From positions 1-47,956 of the forward strand of contig JBHICC010000019.1 of NCBI GenBank assembly GCA_046759385.1: a stretch of DNA of 47,956 bases, read 5' to 3'. The position numbers and the translations under genes are program-made. Below, one piece after another: positions 1 through 7,930 of the stretch. The notes under the pieces are model-generated. The model searched no databases and was not told the origin of the DNA. It was given only the letters and a program-made list of their open reading frames with translations. Positions within the stretch are counted from its first letter, which is position 1; each line of letters begins with the position of its first letter. Origin of the DNA: JBHICC01 sp046759385 (GTDB lineage Bacteria; Pseudomonadota; Gammaproteobacteria; Acidiferrobacterales; SPGG2).

Positions 1-2
1 AC

Positions 3-56
3 CCCCGCCCCTACCTGGATCGCTCGGTGCAGGTGGCGGCGCCGAGTAAGAAGTAA
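3..56 (+). CDS. C-terminal fragment of an unidentified protein (gene cut by window edge)
   Basis: An open frame runs in from the window edge and stops at TAA 54-56, giving the tail PRPYLDRSVQVAAPSKK. Seventeen residues are too few for identification. In many gammaproteobacteria the gene just before secA encodes an M23 (LytM-type) peptidase whose last residues are Pro/Tyr/Leu-rich, so that is a plausible but unproven identity. A palindrome followed by a T-rich run starts right after the stop, which supports this being a real gene end. Confidence 0.4.
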   Translation, partial: PRPYLDRSVQVAAPSKK

Positions 57-86
57 CGAAAGCGCGCTTTCGGGCCCTTTATTTTT
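57..86 (+). terminator. Probable terminator of the gene upstream of secA
   Basis: A perfect 16-base palindrome CGAAAGCGCGCTTTCG (57-72) begins one base after the stop codon at 54-56. It can fold as a 6-bp stem with a CGCG loop, and TTTATTTTT follows at 78-86. The position and T-run suggest an intrinsic terminator. The GC-rich gap between stem and T-run makes it imperfect. Confidence 0.4.
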
Positions 87-115
87 CCTCCATAATCCTC
101 CATTTTTCTTATAGG

Positions 116-132
116 CCACGCCAAAGGCGTGG
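116..132 (+). promoter_or_regulatory. Hairpin in the secA leader
   Basis: CCACGCC (116-122) and GGCGTGG (126-132) form a perfect 7-bp stem with an AAA loop. It ends 19 bases before the secA start codon. No clear ribosome binding site is visible between the hairpin and the ATG, so the structure may influence secA translation. There is no T-run after it, so it is unlikely to be a terminator. Confidence 0.4.
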
Positions 133-151
133 ATTCTGTATTGTATCGCCG

Positions 152-2851
152 ATGGTCACAAACCTGCTGAAGAAGGTTTTTGGGACGCGTAACGAACGGC
201 TGATTCGCCGTCTGATGCGGGACGCCACGCGCATTAGCGCATTGGAAGGTGGTATCGCTAAGCTGTCGGACGCGGAACTACGGGCGAAAACCGACGCCTT
301 CAAACGGCGACTTTCCGAAGGCGAAGCGTTGGAGGGGTTGTTGGAAGAGGCGTTCGCGGTCGTACGCGAGGCCGCAAAACGGACCCTCGACATGCGCCAC
401 TTCGATGTACAGCTGATCGGCGGCATCGTTCTGCATCAGGGCAAGATCGCCGAGATGCGTACGGGTGAAGGCAAGACCCTAGTCGCAACCTTGACTGCCT
501 ATCTAAATGCGCTTACCGGCAACGGTGTTCACATCGTAACGGTTAACGACTATCTCGCTGCTCGCGATGCCGAGTGGATGGGCAAGATCTATAACTTTCT
601 CGGTATGAGTGTGGGCGTGGTTGTTTCGCACCAGCCGCCTGAGGAAAAACGCGAGGCCTACGCGGCCGACATTACCTACGGCACCAACAACGAGTTTGGT
701 TTTGACTACCTGCGAGACAATATGACGTTTCGTGCCGAGGATCGATTTCAGCGAGGCCTAAACTTTGCCATCGTAGACGAGGTCGATTCGATCCTCATTG
801 ACGAAGCCCGCACGCCATTGATCATCTCCGGGCCTGCCGAAGAAAGCACGGACCTATACCGCAAGATCAATGCCATCATCCCGAAACTAAAGAAACAGGA
901 AGATGAAGCGAAACCAGGCAACTATACAATAGACGAGAAAACGAAGCAGGCATTCTTGACCGAGACCGGGCACGAGCGCGTCGAAAAATTGCTAGCGCAG
1001 ACTGGTTTGCTTGAAACCGGCGGTGACCTCTATGACGTTGGCAACATCATGCTGTTACATCACCTAAGCGCCGCTCTACGAGCACACTCGCTTTACCAAC
1101 GGGAGGTCGACTACATCGTTAAAGACGATGAAGTCGTGATCATTGACGAGTTCACTGGCCGCATGATGCCAGGGAGACGCTGGTCCGAGGGCCTGCATCA
1201 GGCAGTTGAGGCGAAGGAGAACGTGTCCATACAGAACGAGAATCAAACCCTGGCATCCATCACGTTTCAGAACTACTTCCGGTTGTACGACAAGCTGGCC
1301 GGCATGACAGGAACCGCGGATACCGAAGCATTCGAGTTTCAGCAGATATACGGTCTCGAAGTGGTTGTCATTCCTACTCACATGCTGATGGTGCGTGATG
1401 ATCTTGGTGATTTGGTTTATCGCACGGCCGCGGAGAAGCGAGCGGCGATCCTCGAAGATATCAAGGACTGTCACAACCGCGGCCAGCCCACATTGGTCGG
1501 GACCACTTCCATCGAGAACTCAGAGCAGCTCGCGGATTTGCTGAAGCAGGCCGGTATTCCACATCAGGTCCTTAATGCGAAGCAGCATGAGCGTGAGGCG
1601 CAGATCATCGCCCAAGCGGGGCGGCCGGGTACGGCGACTATCGCCACCAATATGGCGGGACGGGGTACCGACATCGTTTTAGGTGGTAACCTCGAGAAAG
1701 AATTGGAAGCAATCGGTGACGATGAGGACAGACGGAGCGCAGTACGCAAGGACTGGCAAGCGCGTCATCAACAGGTCGTGGACCAAGGCGGGTTGCATGT
1801 CATCGGTACCGAGCGGCACGAATCGCGCCGCGTCGATAACCAATTGCGCGGCAGATCCGGGCGCCAGGGTGACCCAGGTTCATCACGTTTTTACCTGTCT
1901 TTGGAAGACAACCTGATGCGTATTTTCGGCTCCGATCGCGTCTCGGGCCTGATGCAAAAACTCGGCATGGGGGAAGGCGAAGCGATTGAGCACCGTTGGG
2001 TAACGCGAGCGATAGAGAACGCCCAACGCAAGGTGGAGGCGCGTAACTTCGACATCCGCAAGCAACTGCTTGAGTACGACGATATCGCCAATGATCAACG
2101 TCGGGTGATATACGAACAGCGCAACGAATTAATGGAGGTTGATGACATTGCGGGAAGCATAAAGACGATACGGAATGACGTTATCGAGGAGCTTATTGAT
2201 CAACGAATTCCTCCGGGCAGTCTCGAGGAACAATGGGATGTTCCAGAGCTTGAGGAAGACTTGGAGCGCGAGCTCAGTTTGAAACTGCCAATCTCGAAGT
2301 GGCTCCAGGAAGACAGCAGTTTAGACGAAGGCCAGTTGCGGGAGCGCATCGTCGAGGAACTAGAGCGACCATACGCTGAGAAAGCTGCCGCCTATGGTGA
2401 AGATCTGATACGCCATCTCGAAAAGGTCGTCATGCTGGACGTGCTCGATCGCTACTGGAAGGACCATCTGGCGGCGATGGATCACCTTCGCCAGGGTATT
2501 CACCTACGTGGCTACGCGCAGAAGAACCCGAAGCAGGAGTACAAGCGAGAAGCGTTCGAGCTGTTCTCTGATATGCTCGAAGGGATCAAGCGTGAGGTAA
2601 TAAATCTGCTGACACGCATCAGGATTCAAACGGTTGAAGACGTAAACACTCTCGAGATGCACGGGCGTCGGCAACGCCCCATGCAATTTTCGCATCCGTC
2701 GGTGCAGGAAGACGGCTCTGATACCGGCGAAGCCGAGGTCGCAACGGTGCAGCGGCCCGTAGTGCGTAAGCATCGCAAGATTGGTCGCAATGAACCCTGT
2801 CCTTGCGGTTCCGGGAAGAAATACAAGCATTGCCACGGCAGGATCGGGTAG
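152..2851 (+). CDS. secA: Protein translocase ATPase subunit SecA
   Basis: SecA is the motor of the Sec pathway; it binds SecYEG at the inner membrane and drives unfolded preproteins across using ATP. The 899-residue product has the usual family length. It starts in the typical way (MVTNLLKKVFGTRNERLIRR), carries Walker A GEGKT at residues 105-109 and the DEVD Walker B box at 209-212, with IDEARTPLIISG just after. The second ATPase half includes GTDIVLGG and QLRGRSGRQGD. The C-terminus ends in a SecB/lipid-binding zinc motif: C883, C885, C894 and H895 in CPCGSGKKYKHCHG. The ATG at 152 is chosen because the N-terminus aligns with known SecA, although no good ribosome binding site is visible. 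argJ follows after 97 bases. Identification is certain. Confidence 0.98.
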   Translation: MVTNLLKKVFGTRNERLIRRLMRDATRISALEGGIAKLSDAELRAKTDAFKRRLSEGEALEGLLEEAFAVVREAAKRTLDMRHFDVQLIGGIVLHQGKIAEMRTGEGKTLVATLTAYLNALTGNGVHIVTVNDYLAARDAEWMGKIYNFLGMSVGVVVSHQPPEEKREAYAADITYGTNNEFGFDYLRDNMTFRAEDRFQRGLNFAIVDEVDSILIDEARTPLIISGPAEESTDLYRKINAIIPKLKKQEDEAKPGNYTIDEKTKQAFLTETGHERVEKLLAQTGLLETGGDLYDVGNIMLLHHLSAALRAHSLYQREVDYIVKDDEVVIIDEFTGRMMPGRRWSEGLHQAVEAKENVSIQNENQTLASITFQNYFRLYDKLAGMTGTADTEAFEFQQIYGLEVVVIPTHMLMVRDDLGDLVYRTAAEKRAAILEDIKDCHNRGQPTLVGTTSIENSEQLADLLKQAGIPHQVLNAKQHEREAQIIAQAGRPGTATIATNMAGRGTDIVLGGNLEKELEAIGDDEDRRSAVRKDWQARHQQVVDQGGLHVIGTERHESRRVDNQLRGRSGRQGDPGSSRFYLSLEDNLMRIFGSDRVSGLMQKLGMGEGEAIEHRWVTRAIENAQRKVEARNFDIRKQLLEYDDIANDQRRVIYEQRNELMEVDDIAGSIKTIRNDVIEELIDQRIPPGSLEEQWDVPELEEDLERELSLKLPISKWLQEDSSLDEGQLRERIVEELERPYAEKAAAYGEDLIRHLEKVVMLDVLDRYWKDHLAAMDHLRQGIHLRGYAQKNPKQEYKREAFELFSDMLEGIKREVINLLTRIRIQTVEDVNTLEMHGRRQRPMQFSHPSVQEDGSDTGEAEVATVQRPVVRKHRKIGRNEPCPCGSGKKYKHCHGRIG

Positions 2852-2948
2852 TCGTTGCATGAGGCATCGCCGACTGCTGAATGTCGAGTCCTCGCCTTAC
2901 CTCTCGCGTCTAACGCCTCACGATTAACGATTCACGACTAGCGAACAA

Positions 2949-4166
2949 ATGGCTGTTGGTCTTTCTGAGCTTCATGCACTATCGCCTGTAGAAGGCGTGC
3001 GTCTCGGTACGTGTGAAGCCGGGCTACGGTATCCCCATCGTCGCGACCTGGTTGTCATAGAACTGGCGGCGAGCACGCACACCGCGGTGGTGTTCACGCG
3101 TAACCGTTTCTGTGCGGCGCCCGTGACCGTTGCACGCAAGCATCTTGCTCAAGCTGCCCCTAGGGCCTTGCTGATCAACACCGGCTACGCGAATGCGGGC
3201 ATGGGCGACGTTGGAATCCAGGACGCATTGGCGTGTTGCCAAGCACTCGCGGAGCGTATGGGTTGTAGGCCTGAGCAGGTTCTACCCTTCTCGACGGGCG
3301 TAGTTGGCGAACGCTTGCCGGTCGATCGTCTAGTTACAGCGTTACCGACGTGTTTGAAAGATCGCAGCGAATCGGGATGGACAGACGCCGCTCATGGCAT
3401 CATGACGACCGACACGATTGCCAAGGGTGTGTCGAAACAGTTTCAGATTGGCTCGACGAAACTCGTCTTGACCGGCATTGCCAAGGGTGCCGGCATGATC
3501 TGTCCAAACATGGCAACCATGCTTGTTTTCTTGGCAACGAATGCCGCTGTGCAACGAGACGTACTCCAAGCGTGCCTCGAGCGGTCAGTAGCGCAGTCCT
3601 TTAACCGCATCACTGTCGACGGTGATACCTCGACAAATGACGCCTGTGTACTGCTCGCCACCGGACAAGCGGGTAGGCACGTGGAAGAGGTAAGCACAGA
3701 TGCGTTTGTGACCTTGCTTAATGCGGTATCCGAGGTATGCATGGAACTGGCACACGCGATCGTGCGTGATGCCGAGGGTGCAACAAAATTCGTCACAATC
3801 GATGTGAGTGAGGGGACAAGTGAGGCAGACTGCTTGACGGTCGCCTACACGATCGCTCATTCACCGCTGGTGAAGACCGCGCTCTTCGCCAGTGATCCCA
3901 ACTGGGGCCGCATTCTGGCGGCAGTCGGGCGAGCAGCGGTGGACATGCTTAAGCTCGACACGGTTTCCATCTACCTCGACGATGTCTGTGTCGTGAGGCA
4001 GGGCGCGTTGGCCGACGATTACACTGAGGTCAAGGGTCAGGAAGTGGTGCGTAAACCCGAGATTGCGATACGTGTCACGCTGGGCGCTGGATCTCAGCGC
4101 GCCTGTATATGGACTTCCGATCTATCGCATGAATACGTGCGCATCAATGCCGAATACCGCAGCTGA
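2949..4166 (+). CDS. argJ: Bifunctional ornithine acetyltransferase / N-acetylglutamate synthase ArgJ
   Basis: ArgJ transfers the acetyl group from N-acetylornithine to glutamate in the cyclic arginine pathway; bifunctional forms also use acetyl-CoA. The product has 405 residues, normal for the family. The self-cleavage site is visible as KGAGMICPNMATML, with Thr190 as the new N-terminal nucleophile of the beta chain. NRITVDGDTSTND and DPNWGRILAAVGR are further family blocks, and the protein ends in the expected VRINAEYRS. Whether it is mono- or bifunctional cannot be read from these motifs. Its 3' end overlaps the start of the mutT fusion by 20 bases, suggesting translational coupling. The secA-argJ-mutT order is common in gammaproteobacteria. 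Confidence 0.96.
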   Translation: MAVGLSELHALSPVEGVRLGTCEAGLRYPHRRDLVVIELAASTHTAVVFTRNRFCAAPVTVARKHLAQAAPRALLINTGYANAGMGDVGIQDALACCQALAERMGCRPEQVLPFSTGVVGERLPVDRLVTALPTCLKDRSESGWTDAAHGIMTTDTIAKGVSKQFQIGSTKLVLTGIAKGAGMICPNMATMLVFLATNAAVQRDVLQACLERSVAQSFNRITVDGDTSTNDACVLLATGQAGRHVEEVSTDAFVTLLNAVSEVCMELAHAIVRDAEGATKFVTIDVSEGTSEADCLTVAYTIAHSPLVKTALFASDPNWGRILAAVGRAAVDMLKLDTVSIYLDDVCVVRQGALADDYTEVKGQEVVRKPEIAIRVTLGAGSQRACIWTSDLSHEYVRINAEYRS

Positions 4167-5133
4167 GTCGGTCCACGTAGTCGTAGGCGTGGTTTGCGAA
4201 GGCGAGCGCGTGCTAATTGCACAGCGCCCAGTGGCCGCTCATCAGGGCGGCAAGTGGGAGTTTCCCGGCGGCAAGATCATGCGCGGCGAAGCCACACGCG
4301 ACGCGCTCGCGCGAGAGCTTGTCGAGGAGATCGGCATCAGGGTGCATGCGGCGGACCCGTTGATCCAAGTACGCCATGTATATCCCGACAAGACCGTATT
4401 CTTGGATGTGTGGCGGGTTACACAGTTTGAGGGCCGAGCACGCGGCAGGGAAGGGCAACCGGTTGCTTGGATGCGCCCGGATGAACTGACAAACCTTGAG
4501 ATGCCTGCGGCCAACCGTCCGATTGTCCAGGCGCTCCGGTTACCTTCTCTTTATCTGATTACCGATTCGCAGCGCTTCGGGCCCAACACCTTAACGCAAG
4601 CGCTCGAACGGGCGCTGACTGCTGGCGTGCGCCTTGTACAATTGCGTGAACCACGCGTGTCGGAGCGAGATTACCTTGCGCTGGCTGCTCGCGTCGCTGA
4701 TCTTTGCCATCAACATGGGGCGCGCTTGCTAGTCAACGGCAAGCCGCAGTGGGTTGCTCAGTGCGGCGCCGACGGCGTCCATCTGAACAGCCAGCAGCTG
4801 AGAAGCTTCAAGTCCAGGCCGCTTGGGCTTGAGCAGTGGGTCGCTGCTTCGACGCATGATGCCAAGGAGCTTGCACTGGCGGCTCACATCGATGCTGATT
4901 TCGTCGTTTTGTCACCGGTCTTACGCACCAGCAGTCACCCCCACGCCACGCCGCTCGGCTGGCCGCGTTTTCAAGCGCTTTGTGTCAGTACGAATCTTCC
5001 CGTGTACGCGTTAGGTGGGATGCGTAAGGAGCATTTGCAACAGGCGCGCGCCGCAGGCGCACAGGGACTGGCTATGATTAGCGGTATCTGGGGTGCCAGG
5101 CAGGTAGAGGTTGCTGTTGCCGCATTCGTCTGA
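4147..5133 (+). CDS. mutT: MutT-type Nudix hydrolase fused to a ThiE-like domain
   Basis: MutT hydrolyses oxidised nucleotides such as 8-oxo-dGTP to keep them out of DNA. The Nudix box starts at GGKIMRGEATRDAL and ends RELVEEIGI, with all catalytic glutamates present, in the first 130 residues. The second half (from about YLITDSQRFGP) is a TIM-barrel domain of the thiamine phosphate synthase family. Its substrate motifs are altered: the usual QLRxK reads QLREP, NDR reads NGK, and the GPxxxT loop reads SPVLRTSS. DGVHL is kept. This fusion is known in other gammaproteobacteria; the second domain may not make thiamine phosphate. The ATG at 4147 is preferred, 20 bases inside argJ; an ATG at 4129 is also possible. 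The stop lies one base from the stop of convergent coaE. Confidence 0.9.
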   Translation: MPNTAAESVHVVVGVVCEGERVLIAQRPVAAHQGGKWEFPGGKIMRGEATRDALARELVEEIGIRVHAADPLIQVRHVYPDKTVFLDVWRVTQFEGRARGREGQPVAWMRPDELTNLEMPAANRPIVQALRLPSLYLITDSQRFGPNTLTQALERALTAGVRLVQLREPRVSERDYLALAARVADLCHQHGARLLVNGKPQWVAQCGADGVHLNSQQLRSFKSRPLGLEQWVAASTHDAKELALAAHIDADFVVLSPVLRTSSHPHATPLGWPRFQALCVSTNLPVYALGGMRKEHLQQARAAGAQGLAMISGIWGARQVEVAVAAFV

Positions 5134-5134
5134 G

Positions 5135-5743
5135 TCAAGAACATTGGGCGTGATCTGCGAGCGATACGTAGCGTTCATGTAACTCTTGTACCTGGTTCTC
5201 GAGTTGCTCGATATCCGCATTATTGGAGATTACGTCGTCGGCATGCCCGAGACGTTCGTCACGAGTAATCTGTGCAGCCATGATCTTTCTGATTTCATCC
5301 TCGCTGAGTCCACTGCGATGCGAGACGCGACGGACCTGTAGCTCTTCGTCGCTATCAATCACGAGGATGCGATCGACCAGATGCTGCTGCTTGGCTTCTA
5401 AAAGCAGCGGCACAACGATAACACAATAGGCCGCGTTCAGGTTTTGTAAGCGGTGCTCTATCTCACGGCGCACGCGTGGGTGGATAATCGCCTCGAGCCT
5501 ACGCCGCACGGTTGAGTCTGCGAAGACTTGATTCCTGAGAAGACTTCTGTCTAGCTGGCTGTGCGAGTCAAGGATCGTTTTTCCGAACGTCTGTACGATC
5601 TCCTGGTAGGCAGGCTGGTCGGGCGCGACCACCTCCTTGGCGATCTCGTCTGCATCGATGACCGGCGCACCGCGTTTGGCAAACAACCGCGCCGCCGTCG
5701 ACTTGCCGCTACCTATGCCGCCTGTAAGACCGATGCGAAGCAT
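5135..5743 (-). CDS. coaE: Dephospho-CoA kinase
   Basis: CoaE phosphorylates the ribose 3'-hydroxyl of dephospho-CoA, the last step of coenzyme A synthesis in the cytosol. The 202-residue product has the family length. It opens with MLRIGLTGGIGSGKS, containing the P-loop, followed by VIDADEIAKE with the catalytic-region Asp, and the lid region VRRVSHRSGLSEDEI. It is the last gene of the pilB-pilC-pilD-coaE run and starts 16 bases after the pilD stop. The usual neighbours yacG and zapD are absent between it and mutT. Confidence 0.96.
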   Translation of the reverse strand: MLRIGLTGGIGSGKSTAARLFAKRGAPVIDADEIAKEVVAPDQPAYQEIVQTFGKTILDSHSQLDRSLLRNQVFADSTVRRRLEAIIHPRVRREIEHRLQNLNAAYCVIVVPLLLEAKQQHLVDRILVIDSDEELQVRRVSHRSGLSEDEIRKIMAAQITRDERLGHADDVISNNADIEQLENQVQELHERYVSLADHAQCS

Positions 5744-5759
5744 CCGCAGGGAAGCGCCT

Positions 5760-6650
5760 CTATGACGTGAACCGCGAAAGTTGCAAGTAGAATCGTGTTA
5801 TATCGTGCCCCCAAAGCAAGGCGATCCAAGCCGCCGTGCACAGGAAGGGACCAAATGGAATCGGTAGGCGTCGGTCGCGCCCTAGCGCCATGATCGCAAT
5901 CAGCCCGACGATTGCGCCGACGACGGAAGCAAGTAGGATAATGAGCGGCAGTTGTTGCCATCCAAGCCAAGCGCCGAACGCTGCAAAGAGCTTGAAGTCA
6001 CCATAACCCATACCCTCTTTGCCTGTCAGTAATCGGAAGGCATGGAACACGAGCCATAGCGATAAGTATCCGGCTACGGCGCCAATAACGGCGCTGCCCA
6101 AGGGAACAAACATCGGGCGTGGGTACAGATTCACGATCAGCCCTACCCACAGAAGTGGTAGCGTGATTGCATCAGGCAGGATTTGGTGATCCAAATCTAT
6201 CACGGCGAGCGTGATGAGTGCCCAACTGAATCCGAGTGCAGCGAGGCTAGCTGTGGTTACCCCGAAATGCCAGATAACGATCATGGAAACAGCCGCCGCG
6301 AACAGTTCCACAATGGGGTAACGCCAAGAGATGGGTGTGCCGCAGGCGGCGCACTTGCCTCTGAGCATGAGGAAGCTGATGACTGGGATGTTCTGTAATG
6401 CCGTGATCGGTGTTCGACAATGCGGGCACTGCGACCTGGGCGTCACTAAGTTGAATGCCGCTTCTTGATCCGGGCCCGATTTGGGGTTCTCGATCAAGTC
6501 CTCGCACTGGCGGCGCCAGCTGCGCTGCAACATCAGCGGCAGTCGGTAAATGACTACGTTCAGAAAGCTGCCGACGATAAGGCCTAGCAGGCCAGCAGCG
6601 ACGACCAAGAACCACGGATTGCCTTCTAGCCAAAGCTTAGCGCCGGCCAT
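5760..6650 (-). CDS. pilD: Type IV prepilin peptidase / N-methyltransferase PilD
   Basis: PilD is an inner-membrane aspartic protease that removes the leader of type IV prepilins and of type II secretion pseudopilins and methylates the new N-terminus. The 296-residue protein has a cytoplasmic loop with the zinc-binding pairs C75/C78 and C100/C103. Next come hydrophobic segments carrying the two catalytic aspartate motifs: IDLDHQILPD (residues 151-160) and GYGD with D218. Both the methyltransferase-associated CxxC motifs and the protease residues are intact, so it should be bifunctional. It lies 51 bases after pilC and 16 before coaE, in the standard pilB-pilC-pilD-coaE order. Confidence 0.96.
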   Translation of the reverse strand: MAGAKLWLEGNPWFLVVAAGLLGLIVGSFLNVVIYRLPLMLQRSWRRQCEDLIENPKSGPDQEAAFNLVTPRSQCPHCRTPITALQNIPVISFLMLRGKCAACGTPISWRYPIVELFAAAVSMIVIWHFGVTTASLAALGFSWALITLAVIDLDHQILPDAITLPLLWVGLIVNLYPRPMFVPLGSAVIGAVAGYLSLWLVFHAFRLLTGKEGMGYGDFKLFAAFGAWLGWQQLPLIILLASVVGAIVGLIAIMALGRDRRLPIPFGPFLCTAAWIALLWGHDITRFYLQLSRFTS

Positions 6651-6701
6651 AGGGCAGGGGATGATTTCTGCTGGAGTGAGCGCCAGCGACGAACAGGATC
6701 A

Positions 6702-7928
6702 CTAGATCGTCGCGGCGATCTTGAAGATCGGCAGGTACATAGCGACGACTAGGCCACCGATGACAACGCCTAGGAACGCCATGATGATCGGCTCGAGCAA
6801 ACTGCTTAGACCAGCTACGGCATCGTCGACTTCTTGCTCGAAGATGTCCGCAACCTTGGTGAGCATGCTATCGAGCTCACCGGATTCCTCACCGATCGCA
6901 ACCATCTGTACGACCATGTTGGGGAAAAGCTCGGTGGAAGCCATCGCAGCCTGCAGCTGCAGGCCTGTTGACACATCAGCTTTTATAGCCACAGTTGCAT
7001 CGTAGTACACGCGGTTTCCAGTGGCGCCAGCCACCGAGTCGAGCGCCTCCACTAGAGGCACACCCGCTGCGAACATGGTAGCCAGCGTGCGCGCAAACCG
7101 GGCGATCGTCGCCTTTCTCACGATTTCGCCAATGACCGGCACACGCAGCAGCAGGCGATCCATAGTATGCTGCATTTTGACCGAACGTCTATACGCGGCG
7201 GCCGATGAAACCACGACTGCGACGATGCCCCCAAAGATCATGAACCAGTACTGCTGAAACACCTGCGAGATGTCCATGACCAATCGGGTCAACGCTGGCA
7301 AATCAGCGCCGAAGCCGCGGAACAGGCTCTCAAACTGCGGAATTACAAAGATCATCAAGATCGCCGTGATGATGAACGCCACGACAATAACGGCGGTGGG
7401 ATAAAACAGTGCCGACTTGATCTTGCCCTTGATTGCTTCGATTTTCTCTTTATACGAGGCGAGCTTATCCAGGATTGTTTCGAGAATACCGGCCGCTTCG
7501 CCGGCAGCCACGAGGCTGGTATAGAGCGAATCGAATTGCAAAGGGTATTTGCTGAGCGCGTCCGTCATATTGGTTCCGGACTCAATATCGTTTTTGATTA
7601 AGCCGACCACCTCACGCATGCTGGGGTTCTCGTGGCCCTTGGCGACAATGTCGAAGGCTTGCGCGATGGGAATACCGGCTGCGAGCATCGTTGCCATCTG
7701 GCGAGTAAACACGGCGACGTCTTTAGGCGTTATTTTCTTCTTCATCTTAAAAAGAGGCGCGGCTCTCTTAGTCACCTTGACGGGGTTGATGCCCTGGCGC
7801 CGGAGCATCGCGTTGACAAAGGCAACGCTCGCGGCATCCATCTCGCCCTTCATCTTCTTACCCTTCCGGTCGACACCTTCCCAGACGAAGGTATCGTGCT
7901 TGGGTTTTCTAGCAGCTGCTTGTGCCAT
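6702..7928 (-). CDS. pilC: Type IV pilus inner-membrane platform protein PilC
   Basis: PilC is the inner-membrane platform that couples the PilB and PilT ATPases to pilus growth and retraction. The 408-residue product has the two repeated GspF domains: one around FTRQMATMLAAGIPIAQAF and one around FARTLATMFAAGVPLVEAL. The hydrophobic segments lie near residues 180-200, 230-250 and at the C-terminus (IMAFLGVVIGGLVVAMYLPIF). The N-terminal TFVWEGVDRKGKKMKGEM block is typical of PilC. The start lies 2 bases beyond the pilB stop, so the two are very likely cotranscribed and coupled. Confidence 0.96.
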   Translation of the reverse strand: MAQAAARKPKHDTFVWEGVDRKGKKMKGEMDAASVAFVNAMLRRQGINPVKVTKRAAPLFKMKKKITPKDVAVFTRQMATMLAAGIPIAQAFDIVAKGHENPSMREVVGLIKNDIESGTNMTDALSKYPLQFDSLYTSLVAAGEAAGILETILDKLASYKEKIEAIKGKIKSALFYPTAVIVVAFIITAILMIFVIPQFESLFRGFGADLPALTRLVMDISQVFQQYWFMIFGGIVAVVVSSAAAYRRSVKMQHTMDRLLLRVPVIGEIVRKATIARFARTLATMFAAGVPLVEALDSVAGATGNRVYYDATVAIKADVSTGLQLQAAMASTELFPNMVVQMVAIGEESGELDSMLTKVADIFEQEVDDAVAGLSSLLEPIIMAFLGVVIGGLVVAMYLPIFKIAATI

Positions 7929-7930
7929 CT

